NCBI GenBank assembly: GCA_016721425.1
Contig: JADKID010000038.1
Span: forward strand, 682,001 to 746,000
Source: Bryobacterales bacterium
GTDB lineage: Bacteria; Acidobacteriota; Terriglobia; Bryobacterales; Bryobacteraceae
Length of the DNA stretch: 64,000 nt
Reading direction: 5' to 3'
Under the pieces are notes generated by a model. The model ran no database searches. It saw only the letters and a list, made by a program, of their open reading frames with translations, and had not been told where the DNA came from. Below, in pieces: positions 52,785 through 62,196 of the stretch; position 1 is the first letter of the stretch, and every line of letters starts with the position of its first letter. The position numbers and the translations under genes are program-made.

Positions 52785-54197
52785 ATGAACCGACGCGAAC
52801 TCCTCTCCCGCCTGCCTGCCGGCATCGGCATCGCGGCCCTGTCGCACCTCTTCGGCGCTGAAACGAAAAAGGGTATTCCTGGTTTGGACGGTCTGCCGCA
52901 CTTCGCGCCCAAGGCCAAGCGCGTCATCCTGCTCCACCAGTCCGGCGGACCTTCTCAACTCGATCTCTTCGATTACAAGCCGCAACTGCGCAAGTTCCAG
53001 GGCGTCGATCTGCCCGCCTCCATCCGCATGGGCCAGCGCATCACCGGCATGACCTCCGGACAGGCCACGTTCCCGGTGGCGGCCTCGAACTTCAACTTCC
53101 AGCAGCGCGGCGCCAACGGCACCTGGGTCAGCGATCTGATCCCGCACACGGCCAAGATCATCGACGAGCTGGCCGTCATCAAGAGCATGCACACGGAGGC
53201 CATCAATCACGATCCGGCCATTACGTTCTTTCAAAGCGGCAGCCAGCAGCCGGGCCGTCCCAGCATGGGCGCGTGGGTGAGCTACGGTCTGGGCAGCGAG
53301 AATGAGAACCTGCCGGCGTTTGTGGTGATGGTCAGCCAGGCGCACGCCATCAACACGGATCAGCCGCTGTTTTCGCGCCTGTGGGGCAGCGGGTTTCTGC
53401 CCTCCAACTATCAGGGCGTGAAGTTCCGCGCCGCGGCCGATCCGGTGCTGTTCCTCTCGGACCCCGAAGGGATCTCCAAACAAAACCGGCGCTCCATGCT
53501 CGATTCCATCGGCAAGCTGAATACGCTCAAGTTCCAGACGCAGGGCGATCCGGAGATCGAGACGCGCATCTCGCAGTACGAGATGGCCTATCGTATGCAA
53601 ACGTCAGTGCCCGAACTCGTCGATCTCTCCAAAGAGCCGGAGTCCGTCTTCGAGATGTACGGCCCGGAGTCGCGCAAGCCCGGCAGCTACGCGCGCAACT
53701 GTCTGCTGGCTCGCCGTCTGGCCGAGCGCGGCGTGCGTTTCATCCAGCTCTATCATCGCGGCTGGGATCAGCACAACGATCTGCCGCGCGACCTCGCGCT
53801 GCAATGCCGCGGTACCGATCAGCCCACCGCCGCGCTGGTCAGCGATTTGAAGCAGCGCGGCCTGCTCGACGACACGCTCGTCGTGTGGGGCGGGGAATTC
53901 GGCCGCACGGTGTACTGCCAGGGGCGGCTCACCGACGTCAACTACGGCCGGGATCACCACCCGCGCAACTTCACCATGTGGATGGCCGGCGGCGGCATCA
54001 AGCCGGGCACCGTGCTCGGTGAGACGGATGATTTCAGCTACAACGTCACGGCAGATCCGGTGCATGTCCACGACCTGCAGGCCACCATCATGAAGTGCCT
54101 CGGCGTGGATCACAAGAAGCTCACGTTCAAGTTCCAGGGCCGGCATTTCCGGCTCACTGACGTGCACGGCGAGATCGTCGATAAGATACTGGCATGA
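52785..54197 (+). CDS. DUF1501 protein, exported
   Basis: A 470-residue member of the DUF1501 group (alkaline-phosphatase-like fold), usually the partner of DUF1549/DUF1553 cytochromes. The N-terminus MNRRELLSRLPAGIGIAALSHLFGA is a twin-arginine-like signal with RR. Landmarks are VILLHQSGGPSQLDLFDYKP, SMHTEAINHDPAITFFQSGS, PSMGAWVSYGLGSENENLP, LYHRGWDQHNDLPRD and the C-terminal GGEFGRTVYCQG...DVNYGRDHHPRNFTMWMAGGG, where histidines and acids could bind metal. Function is not experimentally known. It begins 9 bases after the frameshifted cytochrome stop and overlaps the DUF2891 start by four bases. Confidence 0.9.
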   Translation: MNRRELLSRLPAGIGIAALSHLFGAETKKGIPGLDGLPHFAPKAKRVILLHQSGGPSQLDLFDYKPQLRKFQGVDLPASIRMGQRITGMTSGQATFPVAASNFNFQQRGANGTWVSDLIPHTAKIIDELAVIKSMHTEAINHDPAITFFQSGSQQPGRPSMGAWVSYGLGSENENLPAFVVMVSQAHAINTDQPLFSRLWGSGFLPSNYQGVKFRAAADPVLFLSDPEGISKQNRRSMLDSIGKLNTLKFQTQGDPEIETRISQYEMAYRMQTSVPELVDLSKEPESVFEMYGPESRKPGSYARNCLLARRLAERGVRFIQLYHRGWDQHNDLPRDLALQCRGTDQPTAALVSDLKQRGLLDDTLVVWGGEFGRTVYCQGRLTDVNYGRDHHPRNFTMWMAGGGIKPGTVLGETDDFSYNVTADPVHVHDLQATIMKCLGVDHKKLTFKFQGRHFRLTDVHGEIVDKILA

Positions 54198-55249
54198 CCC
54201 GTCCGGCCGTTCTGCTATTCCTGATTGCAGGCATGATGCACGCATCGCAGGATTTTGATGAAGCCGCGGGCCGCCGCTTCGCCGCGCTCGCCCTCGAGTG
54301 CGTTCACAAAGAGTACCCGAACAAGATCGCGCACGCCATGGAGTCCGATGCCGACGCCAAGCCGCCGCGCGAGCTCACGCCGGCCTTCTACGGCTGCTAT
54401 GACTGGCACTCGGCCGTCCATGGCCACTGGCTGCTGGCCCGGTTGGCCCGCACTTTTCCCAAGGCCGACTTTGCCCCCGCCGCCCGCGCTGCTCTGCAAA
54501 AAAGCCTCACCGCCGCCAATCTCCAGCAGGAGGTTCGCTACCTGAATGCCACCGGACGCGCCACGTTTGAGCGGCCCTACGGCCTCGCGTGGCTCATGCA
54601 ACTCAGCGCGGAGCTGATGGAGTGGGACGATCCGCAGGCCCGCCAATGGGCCGCCCATCTGGAGCCGCTGGTGCAGGCCTCGGTGGCGCGGGTCATTGCG
54701 TGGTTGCCCAAGCTCTCCTATCCCATCCGCACCGGCGAGCACAACAACACCGCCTTCTCGCTGGGGCTGATGCTCGACTCTGCCCGCAGCGCGAAGAACG
54801 CCCCCTTTGAGGCGCTGCTCACCGCGCGCATCCGCGATTACTACCTGAAGGACAAGGCCTGCCCGCTCGCCTACGAGCCATCCGGCGAAGACTTCCTCTC
54901 GCCGTGCCTGGCCGAGGCGGACGCCGTGCGGCGCGTGCTACCGCCGGCAGAGTTCGCCATGTGGTTTCGTGCCTTCCTGCCCAAGGTGGATCTGACACCC
55001 ACAGTGGTCACGGATTTCACCGATGGCAAGCTCTATCACCTGGCGGGCCTCAACCTCAGCCGCGCGTGGATGTTGGACGGAATCCTGTCGCGTCTGCCCA
55101 CGGAAGACCCCCGCCTGCGCCGGCTTGCGCTCGACTTACGCCAGGCCGGGTTGGCCGCCGTCACCGCCGCCCATTATGAGGGCGGCCACTGGCTCGGCAG
55201 TTTCGCTGTCTATCTGGTCAGCGGACGAGGTCTCCCGCCGATACACTAG
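54194..55249 (+). CDS. DUF2891 protein, exported
   Basis: A 351-residue protein with a signal peptide (MTRPAVLLFLIAGMMHASQ) and a mostly helical (alpha/alpha-barrel-like) body with the DUF2891 landmarks: YGCYDWHSAVHGHWLLARL near 65-85, RPYGLAWLMQLSAEL, PIRTGEHNNTAFSLGLML and HLAGLNLSRAWMLDGI. The toroid resembles the six-hairpin glycosidase superfamily, so a carbohydrate role is plausible but unproven. The start overlaps the DUF1501 stop (ATGA), indicating coupled translation as the third gene of this module. Confidence 0.83.
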   Translation: MTRPAVLLFLIAGMMHASQDFDEAAGRRFAALALECVHKEYPNKIAHAMESDADAKPPRELTPAFYGCYDWHSAVHGHWLLARLARTFPKADFAPAARAALQKSLTAANLQQEVRYLNATGRATFERPYGLAWLMQLSAELMEWDDPQARQWAAHLEPLVQASVARVIAWLPKLSYPIRTGEHNNTAFSLGLMLDSARSAKNAPFEALLTARIRDYYLKDKACPLAYEPSGEDFLSPCLAEADAVRRVLPPAEFAMWFRAFLPKVDLTPTVVTDFTDGKLYHLAGLNLSRAWMLDGILSRLPTEDPRLRRLALDLRQAGLAAVTAAHYEGGHWLGSFAVYLVSGRGLPPIH

Positions 55250-55253
55250 AGTG

Positions 55254-58085
55254 ATGTTCCGGCTGTCTCTTCTCCTTCTCGCCACCTCTCTCTTTGCCCA
55301 GCAACCGGCCGACGAGGCCTACACCAAAAAGATCCGCGAGTTCACGACGGACCCCATGTTCCTCACCGAGCTCGTCGATCATCTGCCTGCCTCCTCCACC
55401 GTGCCCACGCCGGAGAAAGTGCTCGGCTACATCGCCGGCGCCGCCGACAAGCTGACGTACGCCAAGGACGTTTACCGCTATATGCGCGAGGTGGAAAAGG
55501 CCAGCCCGCGCGTGAAGGTTCTCTCCATCGGCCAGACGGAAGAGGGCCGCGAGATGATCGTCGTGCTCGTCTCCGACGAGGCCAACCTCGCCAAGCTCGA
55601 CCGCTACAAAGAGATCACCGCCCGCCTGGCCGATCCCCGCGGGCTCAAGGACGAGGAAGCGAAGGCGCTCATCAAAGAAGGCCTGCCGTTCTACTGGGCC
55701 ACCGGCGCCATCCACTCGCCCGAGACCGGTTCGCCGGAGATGCTCATGGAGCTGGTCTACCGTCTCGCGGTGGAAGAGACGCCTTTCATTCAAGCCATTC
55801 GCAAAGGCGCCATCGTGATGGTCACACCGGTGATCGAGGTGGATGGCCGCGAGCGCCAGGTGGATCTCTACCGCTACCGCAAGGCCAACCCGGACAAGCC
55901 GGCGCCGTCGCTGCTGTACTGGGGCAAGTATGTGGCGCACGACAACAACCGCGACGGCATCGGCCTCGCTTTGGCCTTCAGCCGTAACATAACAAAGACT
56001 TTCCTGCAGTTTCACCCCCAGGTGCTGCATGATTTGCATGAGTCCGTTCCGTTTTTATATACGTCCACAGGTATGGGACCTTACAACGCTTGGCTCGATC
56101 CCATCGTCATCAATGAGTGGCAGAAACTCGCATGGCACGAAGTGGAAGAGATGACCAAGCGCGGCGTGCCGGGCGTCTGGACGTGGGGATTCTATGACGG
56201 TTGGGGCGCTAACTATCTGATGCAGGTGGCTCACGGGCACAACTCGATCGGGCGTTTCTACGAGACCTTCGGCAACGGAGGCGCGGACACTCGCGACCGC
56301 ACCATCCCGGCCTCGCAGTCTTCGCGCGCATGGTACCGGCCCAATCCGCCGCTGGCCCGCGTGAAGTGGTCCCACCGCAACAACGTCAATCTGCAACAGA
56401 GCGCGCTGCTGCTGGCGATGAACTTCACGGCGCAAAACCGCGAGACGTTTCTGAGCAACTTCTGGCTGAAATCGAAGCGCGCCGTGGCCAAGGCGGCAAC
56501 GGAAGGTCCGGCTGCGTATGTCATCGATCACACGGCGCGGCCCGTCGAGGCATCGGCGCTCGCGGACCTGCTGAAGCTGCACGGCGTTGAGGTGCACCGC
56601 TTGTCGCAGGAAACCGAGCTCGCCGGAACGAAACACCCCGTGGGCTCCTACGTCGTGCGCATGGACCAGCCCTATTCGCGCATGGCGGATATGTATCTGG
56701 ACCGCCAATATTACAGCGCTACAGACACGGCGCCGTACGACGACACGGGCTGGACTCTGCCGGCGCTGCGCAATCTGAAATCCACTCGCATCACGGATCT
56801 CGCCATTCTCAAGGCGCCGATGGTGCGCGCCAGTGACAGCACCGCGCCGGAAGGCCGCGTCATCGGCGAAGGCAAGCACTACGTGGTCCACCACAATGCG
56901 GATCGCATCCTGGCAACATTCCGCTTCCACCTGAAAGACATCGCGATGCGCGCCGCCGAGCAGCCGTTTGAGGCGGCCGGGCAGAAGTTCGCAGCCGGTG
57001 CGTTCGTCATCCCGGCCGAAGGCAATCCCTCCAATCTGAAAGCGCGGCTTCAGGCTGCCGCGGCGGATTGGGGCGTCACCGTGTATGCCGTCACGGAACT
57101 GCCCAAGGTGAAACTGCACGGCTTGGCGGCCCCGCGCATCGCGCTGGTCCACAACTGGCAGAACACCCAGAACGAGGGTTGGTTCCGCCTGGCGCTGGAA
57201 TCCACTAGAGTTCCCTACACCTACATTTCGGATCAGAAACTGGCTCAAATCGACGACTTACGGGCACGTTTTGACGTGATTGTGCTCGGCCCGTCATCGT
57301 CCGATTCGCGGCGCGTGGTGCACGGCCTGCCCATGCGCGGCTCCCCCATCCCGTGGAAGCAATCCGAGCTGACGCCCAACTTCGGTACCTCGCCGGATCA
57401 GACCGACGACATCCGCGGCGGCCTGGGGCTGGCGGGTCTGGCGAAAATCGACAAGTTCGTCGAGGCTGGCGGCCTATTCGTCACCATCGCGGCCAATGCT
57501 TCCGTGCCCGTGGATTTCGGCCTCATCGATGGCGTCAGCATCACGCCAGCGCGCGAGTTGAAGGTGCGCGGCAGCGTGCTGGATTCCGTAGTCGCCGACT
57601 CCAGGAGCCCCGTGGCCTATGGCTATTCCGAGCGGCTGCCGGTGTATTTCAACTCGGCGCCGATCCTGCAGATCGCTGCGCCCGGCGGCGGGCTCCGTCC
57701 GCCGGAAGGTGCGCCGGCCAGCCGTCCCAGCGGCCGCGGGAGCGCTGCCGATCCCGACGTGGTGCAGGGGCGGCCTCCGCTCGCCGCGGGCCCAGCCGCG
57801 CCCGATACCGCGCAGATGGATTCCATGCGCAGCCTGCAGCCGTCGCCAGCCGAGCGGCCGCGCACCATCCTGCGCTTCGCCGACGAGAAAGACCTGCTGA
57901 TCTCCGGGATGCTCGCCGGTGGCAGGGAACTGGCGGGTAAGCCCGCCGTCGTGGATGTCCCCAAAGGAAAGGGGCACTATTTGCTGTTTGCCATCAATCC
58001 GATGTGGCGGCAGGAGACCCAGGGCAGCTTCATGCTGTTGCTGAACGCGGCCATGAATTTTGAGAACCTGGGAGTGGGCCGCTGA
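55254..58085 (+). CDS. Exported M14-family zinc carboxypeptidase-like protein
   Basis: A 943-residue exported peptidase. A signal peptide (MFRLSLLLLATSLFAQQ) is followed by the M14 catalytic domain (about 65-390) with HSPE at 154-157 as the HxxE zinc motif (ATGAIHSPETGSPE), the partner His in FHPQVLHDLHES, and VVMVTPVIEVDGRERQVDLYRYRKAN. The rest (about 500-940) contains a class I amidotransferase-like/Trx-like segment (RIALVHNWQNTQNEGWFRLAL; DVIVLGPSS) and a Pro/Gly-rich spacer before a final strand-rich block. M14 proteins of this length are frequent in Acidobacteria. ATG 55254 lies just after the DUF2891 stop. The lytic transglycosylase starts one base into its stop. Confidence 0.82.
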   Translation: MFRLSLLLLATSLFAQQPADEAYTKKIREFTTDPMFLTELVDHLPASSTVPTPEKVLGYIAGAADKLTYAKDVYRYMREVEKASPRVKVLSIGQTEEGREMIVVLVSDEANLAKLDRYKEITARLADPRGLKDEEAKALIKEGLPFYWATGAIHSPETGSPEMLMELVYRLAVEETPFIQAIRKGAIVMVTPVIEVDGRERQVDLYRYRKANPDKPAPSLLYWGKYVAHDNNRDGIGLALAFSRNITKTFLQFHPQVLHDLHESVPFLYTSTGMGPYNAWLDPIVINEWQKLAWHEVEEMTKRGVPGVWTWGFYDGWGANYLMQVAHGHNSIGRFYETFGNGGADTRDRTIPASQSSRAWYRPNPPLARVKWSHRNNVNLQQSALLLAMNFTAQNRETFLSNFWLKSKRAVAKAATEGPAAYVIDHTARPVEASALADLLKLHGVEVHRLSQETELAGTKHPVGSYVVRMDQPYSRMADMYLDRQYYSATDTAPYDDTGWTLPALRNLKSTRITDLAILKAPMVRASDSTAPEGRVIGEGKHYVVHHNADRILATFRFHLKDIAMRAAEQPFEAAGQKFAAGAFVIPAEGNPSNLKARLQAAAADWGVTVYAVTELPKVKLHGLAAPRIALVHNWQNTQNEGWFRLALESTRVPYTYISDQKLAQIDDLRARFDVIVLGPSSSDSRRVVHGLPMRGSPIPWKQSELTPNFGTSPDQTDDIRGGLGLAGLAKIDKFVEAGGLFVTIAANASVPVDFGLIDGVSITPARELKVRGSVLDSVVADSRSPVAYGYSERLPVYFNSAPILQIAAPGGGLRPPEGAPASRPSGRGSAADPDVVQGRPPLAAGPAAPDTAQMDSMRSLQPSPAERPRTILRFADEKDLLISGMLAGGRELAGKPAVVDVPKGKGHYLLFAINPMWRQETQGSFMLLLNAAMNFENLGVGR

Positions 58086-58720
58086 TGCGTCTTTTGTTCC
58101 TCCTCGCCTGCCTGCCGGTTTGCGCCGCCGATCTCGCGGTGCTCCAGACCGGCGCGCGGTTGCGGGCGGACCGGATTGAGAAGACTGCCACGCAGTACAT
58201 TCTGCACAGCGCCGACGGGCGGATTGAGTTGCCGCTGGACGCCGTGGAGTCCATCGAGCATATCGACGACCCAGCGCCGGCAGCCGCGGTTGTACCCTCG
58301 GCTGCTGCCAAGCCAGCCGTGGCCCTCACTCCGAAACAGCTCGTCGACGAGGCGGCGCTGCGGCACGGCTTGCCCCCGGCGATCGTCCAAGCTCTGGCGT
58401 CTACCGAATCGGCGTACCAACAGAAAGCGGTCTCTTCCAAGGGCGCCATTGGCGTGATGCAGTTGATGCCGTCCACGGCGCAGGCGCTCCACGCCGACCC
58501 GCACAATCTGGCCGAAAATATCGACGCCGGCACGCGCCTGCTGCGCGAGTTGCTGCTGAAGTATCAGAACGACCCCAACCCCGTGCGCCGCGCCCTGGCC
58601 GCCTACAACGCGGGCGAAGGAGCGGTGCAGCGCTATCAGGGCGTCCCTCCCTATCGCGAGACACAGCAATATGTAGAAAAAGTAATCCAACGCTACTACC
58701 AGCAACCGGGAACGCGCTAA
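58085..58720 (+). CDS. Lytic transglycosylase (SLT domain)
   Basis: A 211-residue exported protein with a signal peptide (MRLLFLLACLPVCAAD), a short N-terminal beta domain, an Ala/Pro linker and a C-terminal SLT-type lysozyme-fold domain from about residue 85. The catalytic Glu108 is in ALASTESAYQQKAVSSKGAIGVMQLMP, followed by LAENIDAGTRLLRELLLKYQN and ALAAYNAGEGAVQRYQGVPPYRETQQYVEKV, the family-typical blocks. It cleaves peptidoglycan glycan strands. The ATG shares one base with the stop of the M14 peptidase gene (TGATG), so the two are coupled. Confidence 0.9.
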   Translation: MRLLFLLACLPVCAADLAVLQTGARLRADRIEKTATQYILHSADGRIELPLDAVESIEHIDDPAPAAAVVPSAAAKPAVALTPKQLVDEAALRHGLPPAIVQALASTESAYQQKAVSSKGAIGVMQLMPSTAQALHADPHNLAENIDAGTRLLRELLLKYQNDPNPVRRALAAYNAGEGAVQRYQGVPPYRETQQYVEKVIQRYYQQPGTR

Positions 58721-58735
58721 GATCGTCTCAAGAGT

Positions 58736-59605
58736 ATGAATTCGCGACTGTTTCTCGCAACGATCACCGTTTCACTCGCCGCCTTCGGCCAGTGGGGTGG
58801 ACAACAGACACGCCGGGCCGAAATCCGCGGGGGCGGCGGAGACGGCAAATGCACCATTGAAGTGGAAGTGGATGACACGGCCGAAGTAGAGATTCGGGGC
58901 GATTCAGCCACACTACGGACGCGATCCGGGCAGCGGGCGTCCTGGCGGCGATTTCAGTGCAATCAGGTGATGCCGCTGCGTCCCGACAATTTCCGGTTCC
59001 GCGGCATTGACGGGCGCGGCAGGCAGGAACTGGTTCGCGATCCCAACAATGGCGGCGCCGCAGTCATCCGCATTGATGACCCCAAGGGCGGCAGCGAGGG
59101 CTACACCTTTGACGTCGAATGGCGCGGCGGTAGCGGCGGTGGCGGCGGTTGGGGTGGCAGCGGTGGCAACGGCCCTGGCAACAATGGCGGCGGTTGGGGC
59201 AACGGTGGCAACCGCCCCGGCAACAATGGCGGCGGTTGGGGCGGTAGCGGCGGCAGCGGCGGCGGCTGGAACGGCTCATCCGGTTCCACGTTCAATTTCC
59301 GCGGCGATGGCAACGGCTATCTGAACCGGCGCAACGGCCGTGATCAGCGCGTGCGTGACGTCAACGTATCGCTCTCCCGCGATGGGCGCGTCGCGCTCAG
59401 CTTTGACGGCGAGGGTTTCCAGCGGCTGAACTTCGTCGGCCGCGCGGACCGCTACAACCGCGACAGTATCGTGACTGAGCTGCGCAGCGGCGGTACCCGT
59501 GGCTCGGCCACTATCTACATGGACCGGCGGGGCGAGGTAGAGCGCATCGAGATGAATGGCCGCATGGGCAACGACGATTTCCGCCTGCAGTGGCGGGCGC
59601 GCTAA
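58736..59605 (+). CDS. Secreted Gly-rich hypothetical protein
   Basis: A 289-residue protein with a signal peptide (MNSRLFLATITVSLAAFGQ). Its two beta-rich halves (about 25-125 and 185-289) are joined by a Gly/Asn/Trp-rich linker (126-182, repeating GGSGG, NNGGGWG, GPGNNGG). The C-terminal half contains DGRVALSFDGEGFQRL and TRGSATIYMDRRGEVERIEM, and looks like a curli-like or beta-sandwich module. No family is recognised. The linker is partly made of a 42-base period repeat (see 59177-59242). It follows the transglycosylase by 15 bases in the same direction and could belong to the same transcript. Confidence 0.75.
   Translation: MNSRLFLATITVSLAAFGQWGGQQTRRAEIRGGGGDGKCTIEVEVDDTAEVEIRGDSATLRTRSGQRASWRRFQCNQVMPLRPDNFRFRGIDGRGRQELVRDPNNGGAAVIRIDDPKGGSEGYTFDVEWRGGSGGGGGWGGSGGNGPGNNGGGWGNGGNRPGNNGGGWGGSGGSGGGWNGSSGSTFNFRGDGNGYLNRRNGRDQRVRDVNVSLSRDGRVALSFDGEGFQRLNFVGRADRYNRDSIVTELRSGGTRGSATIYMDRRGEVERIEMNGRMGNDDFRLQWRAR
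59177..59242 (+). repeat. Tandem DNA repeat in the Gly-rich linker
   Basis: A 24-base unit (GGCAACAATGGCGGCGGTTG then GGGC) occurs at 59177-59200 and again, identical, at 59219-59242, a 42-base period. It encodes GNNGGGWG and could vary in copy number between strains. Confidence 0.8.
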
Positions 59606-59627
59606 TTCACTGACAGCGGGGCGGCGC

Positions 59628-60068
59628 TCAGCTTGCTGATTGCCGCTCCGCCGCAGTGCGTGCTAGTTCATCGCAGCGATTGTTATCGGCGTTGTTGGCG
59701 TGCCCCTTGGTCCACGTCCATTCGGTTTGGTGGCGCGCCACCTCTCGATCCAACTCCACCCACAAATCCTGATTTTGCACCGGCTTCTTGTCGGTGGTCT
59801 TCCAGCCGTTCTTCTTCCACCGCGCCATCCAGCTCTCCACGCCGTTCTTGACGTATTGAGAATCCGTCACCATCTCCGCGATGCACGGCAGGTTCAGCGC
59901 CTGGAGCGCGCGAATGGCCGCCGTCAGCTCCATGCGGTTATTGGTGGTGTGCGGCTCAAAACCCCACATCTCTTTGCTCTTTTCGCCGTAGCGCAGGATG
60001 CATGCCCAGCCGCCGCGCCCCGGATTGCCCAGGCACGAGCCGTCGGTGATGATCTGGACCCTCTTCAT
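59628..60068 (-). CDS. rnhA: Ribonuclease HI
   Basis: A 146-residue cytoplasmic enzyme cutting RNA in RNA-DNA hybrids. The four catalytic residues are visible: Asp9 (IITDGSCLGNPG), Glu47 (TTNNRMELTAAI), Asp69 (VTDSQYV) and Asp133 (NRCDELAR), with His124 in the loop region KGHANNADNN. Length and order match E. coli RNase HI. The next gene on the same strand (dus) ends 8 bases upstream, so rnhA is probably the second gene of a two-gene operon. Confidence 0.95.
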   Translation of the reverse strand: MKRVQIITDGSCLGNPGRGGWACILRYGEKSKEMWGFEPHTTNNRMELTAAIRALQALNLPCIAEMVTDSQYVKNGVESWMARWKKNGWKTTDKKPVQNQDLWVELDREVARHQTEWTWTKGHANNADNNRCDELARTAAERQSAS

Positions 60069-60075
60069 AACGCGC

Positions 60076-61113
60076 CTACAGCAGCACCGTGGCCAGGCTC
60101 TCGCCGCGTCTCAATTCGCGTTCGAAAAACGCGTCCACCAGGCCCAGAATCGGCGCGGCGTCGCGCTCCTGGTAGATGGATGTGCGAAGCTTGGCGCCGC
60201 TGCGCACGCCATGGGTAAAGTAGGTGGCAAACTGCTTCATCTTGCCCACGACATCCAGGCCGCCCTTTTCAATCAGCATCGCGTAGTAGGTATGCATGAT
60301 GCGCCACCGGTCGTCCTCGGTGGGTACATAGTAGGCGCCGGCCTCCAGGTACTCTCGGATCTGGCGGAAAATCCACGGATTGGACGACGCCGCGCGGCCG
60401 ATCATCACCGCGTCGCAGCCCGTCTGCCGTACCATCTCGATCGCCGCTTCCGGCGTGGTGACGTCGCCGTTGCCGATGACGGGGATCTTGACGGCGTCTT
60501 TCACTTCGGCGATCCGTGTCCAATCGGCGCGCCCCGAATAGCCCTGCTCACGCGTACGCGGATGCAGCGCGATGGCCGCCAGTCCGTTGTCCTCCGCCAT
60601 CTTCGCCATCTGCAGGTGGACCAGCTCGCTATCGTTCCAGCCGGCGCGGAACTTCATCGTCAACGGGATCGTCACGGCCTCGCGCACCCGCTTGAGCAGC
60701 GTTTCCACCAGCGGCAGATTGCGCAGCATGCCGGAGCCGCCGTTGCAGGTGACCACCTTCTTCACCGGGCAGCCGAAGTTGATGTCCACGGCGTCAAATC
60801 CGCTGGCCTCGCAAACTCGCGCCGCCTCGGCCATCACTTCGGGATCGGAACCGAATAATTGGGCGGAGATGGGGTGCTCTTCCGGTTCAAAGTAGAGGTA
60901 GTGGAAGCTCTTGGAGAGGCGCCGGCCCGGATGCTTGTTGGTGGCGATGATGCCGTGCGAACTGGTGAACTCCGTCATGATCAGCCCGCAGCCGCCCTGG
61001 GCGCGGATCAGGCGGCGGAATACCGTGTCGGTGATGCCCGCCATGGGGGCCAGCACCGTCGCCGGCTCAATGCGTACCGGACCCATGTTGTAGCCGGCGG
61101 GGAAGTTGTCCAT
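60076..61113 (-). CDS. dusB: tRNA-dihydrouridine synthase (DusB-like)
   Basis: A 345-residue FMN enzyme reducing uridine to dihydrouridine in tRNA. Landmarks are the N-terminal VLAPMAGITDTVFRR, the catalytic Cys115 in NFGCPVKKV, the FMN/phosphate block CNGGSGMLRNLPL, LHPRTREQGYSGRADW with the conserved His-Pro-Arg, and IPVIGNGDVTTPEAA, plus a C-terminal helical domain. It is closest to the DusB group. Start options are ATG 61113 (chosen), ATG 61122 and an internal ATG 27 bases downstream; a GGAGGGG lies in this region. The frame is open further up but only as a shadow of the next gene's promoter. It pairs with rnhA downstream. Confidence 0.9.
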   Translation of the reverse strand: MDNFPAGYNMGPVRIEPATVLAPMAGITDTVFRRLIRAQGGCGLIMTEFTSSHGIIATNKHPGRRLSKSFHYLYFEPEEHPISAQLFGSDPEVMAEAARVCEASGFDAVDINFGCPVKKVVTCNGGSGMLRNLPLVETLLKRVREAVTIPLTMKFRAGWNDSELVHLQMAKMAEDNGLAAIALHPRTREQGYSGRADWTRIAEVKDAVKIPVIGNGDVTTPEAAIEMVRQTGCDAVMIGRAASSNPWIFRQIREYLEAGAYYVPTEDDRWRIMHTYYAMLIEKGGLDVVGKMKQFATYFTHGVRSGAKLRTSIYQERDAAPILGLVDAFFERELRRGESLATVLL

Positions 61114-61198
61114 CCCCTCCATTGTAGCGGGCGGCGGTAACAAGGCGAAACGCCGGGGCACCGCCGGACGTACAACTAGATGAGAGGCAAACCGAGAC

Positions 61199-62164
61199 AT
61201 GATCCCCAAGCTGGCAGCGGCGTTTGTGCTGGGCGGCATCGCCGTCGGCTCCATCATCTGGCTGGCGCGGCCCCAAGCCCAGCCAGTGGCCGCGCCGGTA
61301 GAGGTGGCTCAGGCTCTCCCGCGGGTTGTGTCTCCGCCCGTGGAGGCGGCGCCGCAGCCGGTGAAAGCCATCCCGCCCCCGCCGGTGCCTGCCCCCCGGC
61401 CCAAAGCCAGAATCGTAGCCCCGGCCAAGCCGGCACTGGCCGCCAAAGTGGCGCGGGAATCCCTGCCCGCGGAGCGCCCGGCGCCCGTCCCCCAACCGGT
61501 GGCCACGCCCGCACCCGCGCCCGAGCCCGTGGCACGCCCCGCCGAGCCTTTTCCACCTCCGCCTCCTCCCTCGCCGCCCGCTCCACCCGCCATCCTCAAA
61601 CCCTCGAAAGAGGTGGCGCCGGCCCAGCCGCGCCAGCCGCAAACGGTCACCATTCCGGCCGGCACGATGATCACAGTGCGTTTGCGCGACACGCTGCGCG
61701 CCAGCCGCGCCTCCACCGACGACCCCTTCCACGCCACGCTCGATCAGCCGCTGATCGTGGACGGCATGGTGCTGGCCGAGCGCGGTACGATGCAGCGCGG
61801 GCGCGTCACCGAATCGGTCGCCGCAGGACGCGTCAAGGGCCGCGCGGCGTTGACCCTGGAGCTGACGCAACTGGTCACCTCCGACGGGCAGAAGGTCGAC
61901 ATCCACACGGAAGGTTACCGGAAAGAGGCCGGCAGCGGATTGAAGAGTGATGCCGCCAAGGCCGGCGTCATGGCGGGCATCGGCGCCGCCATTGGCGCTA
62001 TCGCCGGGGGTGGCAAGGGAGCGGCCATCGGCGCTGGAGTCGGCGGCGCCGCCGGCGCTGGCAGCGTGCTGGCCACCAAGGGTCAGGATGCCGAGATTCC
62101 CAGCGAGACCCGGCTGACGTTCCGGCTCAAGGAACCGGTTACCCTGACGGAGAAGTTGAACTAG
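61199..62164 (+). CDS. Membrane-anchored protein with Pro-rich linker and glycine-zipper C-terminus
   Basis: A 321-residue protein with an N-terminal transmembrane helix (LAAAFVLGGIAVGSIIWLA), a long Pro/Ala-rich periplasmic spacer (about 30-150, runs of PPPPPPSPPAPPAIL) and a globular C-terminal part starting TVTIPAGTMITVRLRDTLRASRASTDDPFHATLDQPL. It ends with a 50-residue glycine zipper (GVMAGIGAAIGAIAGGGKGAAIGAGVGGAAGAG). The IPAGTxIxVRLxDxLxS and glycine zipper combination is seen in TonB/TrbI-like and in Acidobacterial DUF proteins; function unknown. The spacer probably reaches across the periplasm. Divergent from dusB, with 85 bases between. Confidence 0.75.
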   Translation: MIPKLAAAFVLGGIAVGSIIWLARPQAQPVAAPVEVAQALPRVVSPPVEAAPQPVKAIPPPPVPAPRPKARIVAPAKPALAAKVARESLPAERPAPVPQPVATPAPAPEPVARPAEPFPPPPPPSPPAPPAILKPSKEVAPAQPRQPQTVTIPAGTMITVRLRDTLRASRASTDDPFHATLDQPLIVDGMVLAERGTMQRGRVTESVAAGRVKGRAALTLELTQLVTSDGQKVDIHTEGYRKEAGSGLKSDAAKAGVMAGIGAAIGAIAGGGKGAAIGAGVGGAAGAGSVLATKGQDAEIPSETRLTFRLKEPVTLTEKLN

Positions 62165-62196
62165 CGCGGACGCCCGCCGGGCGGCATCCAACAGCT

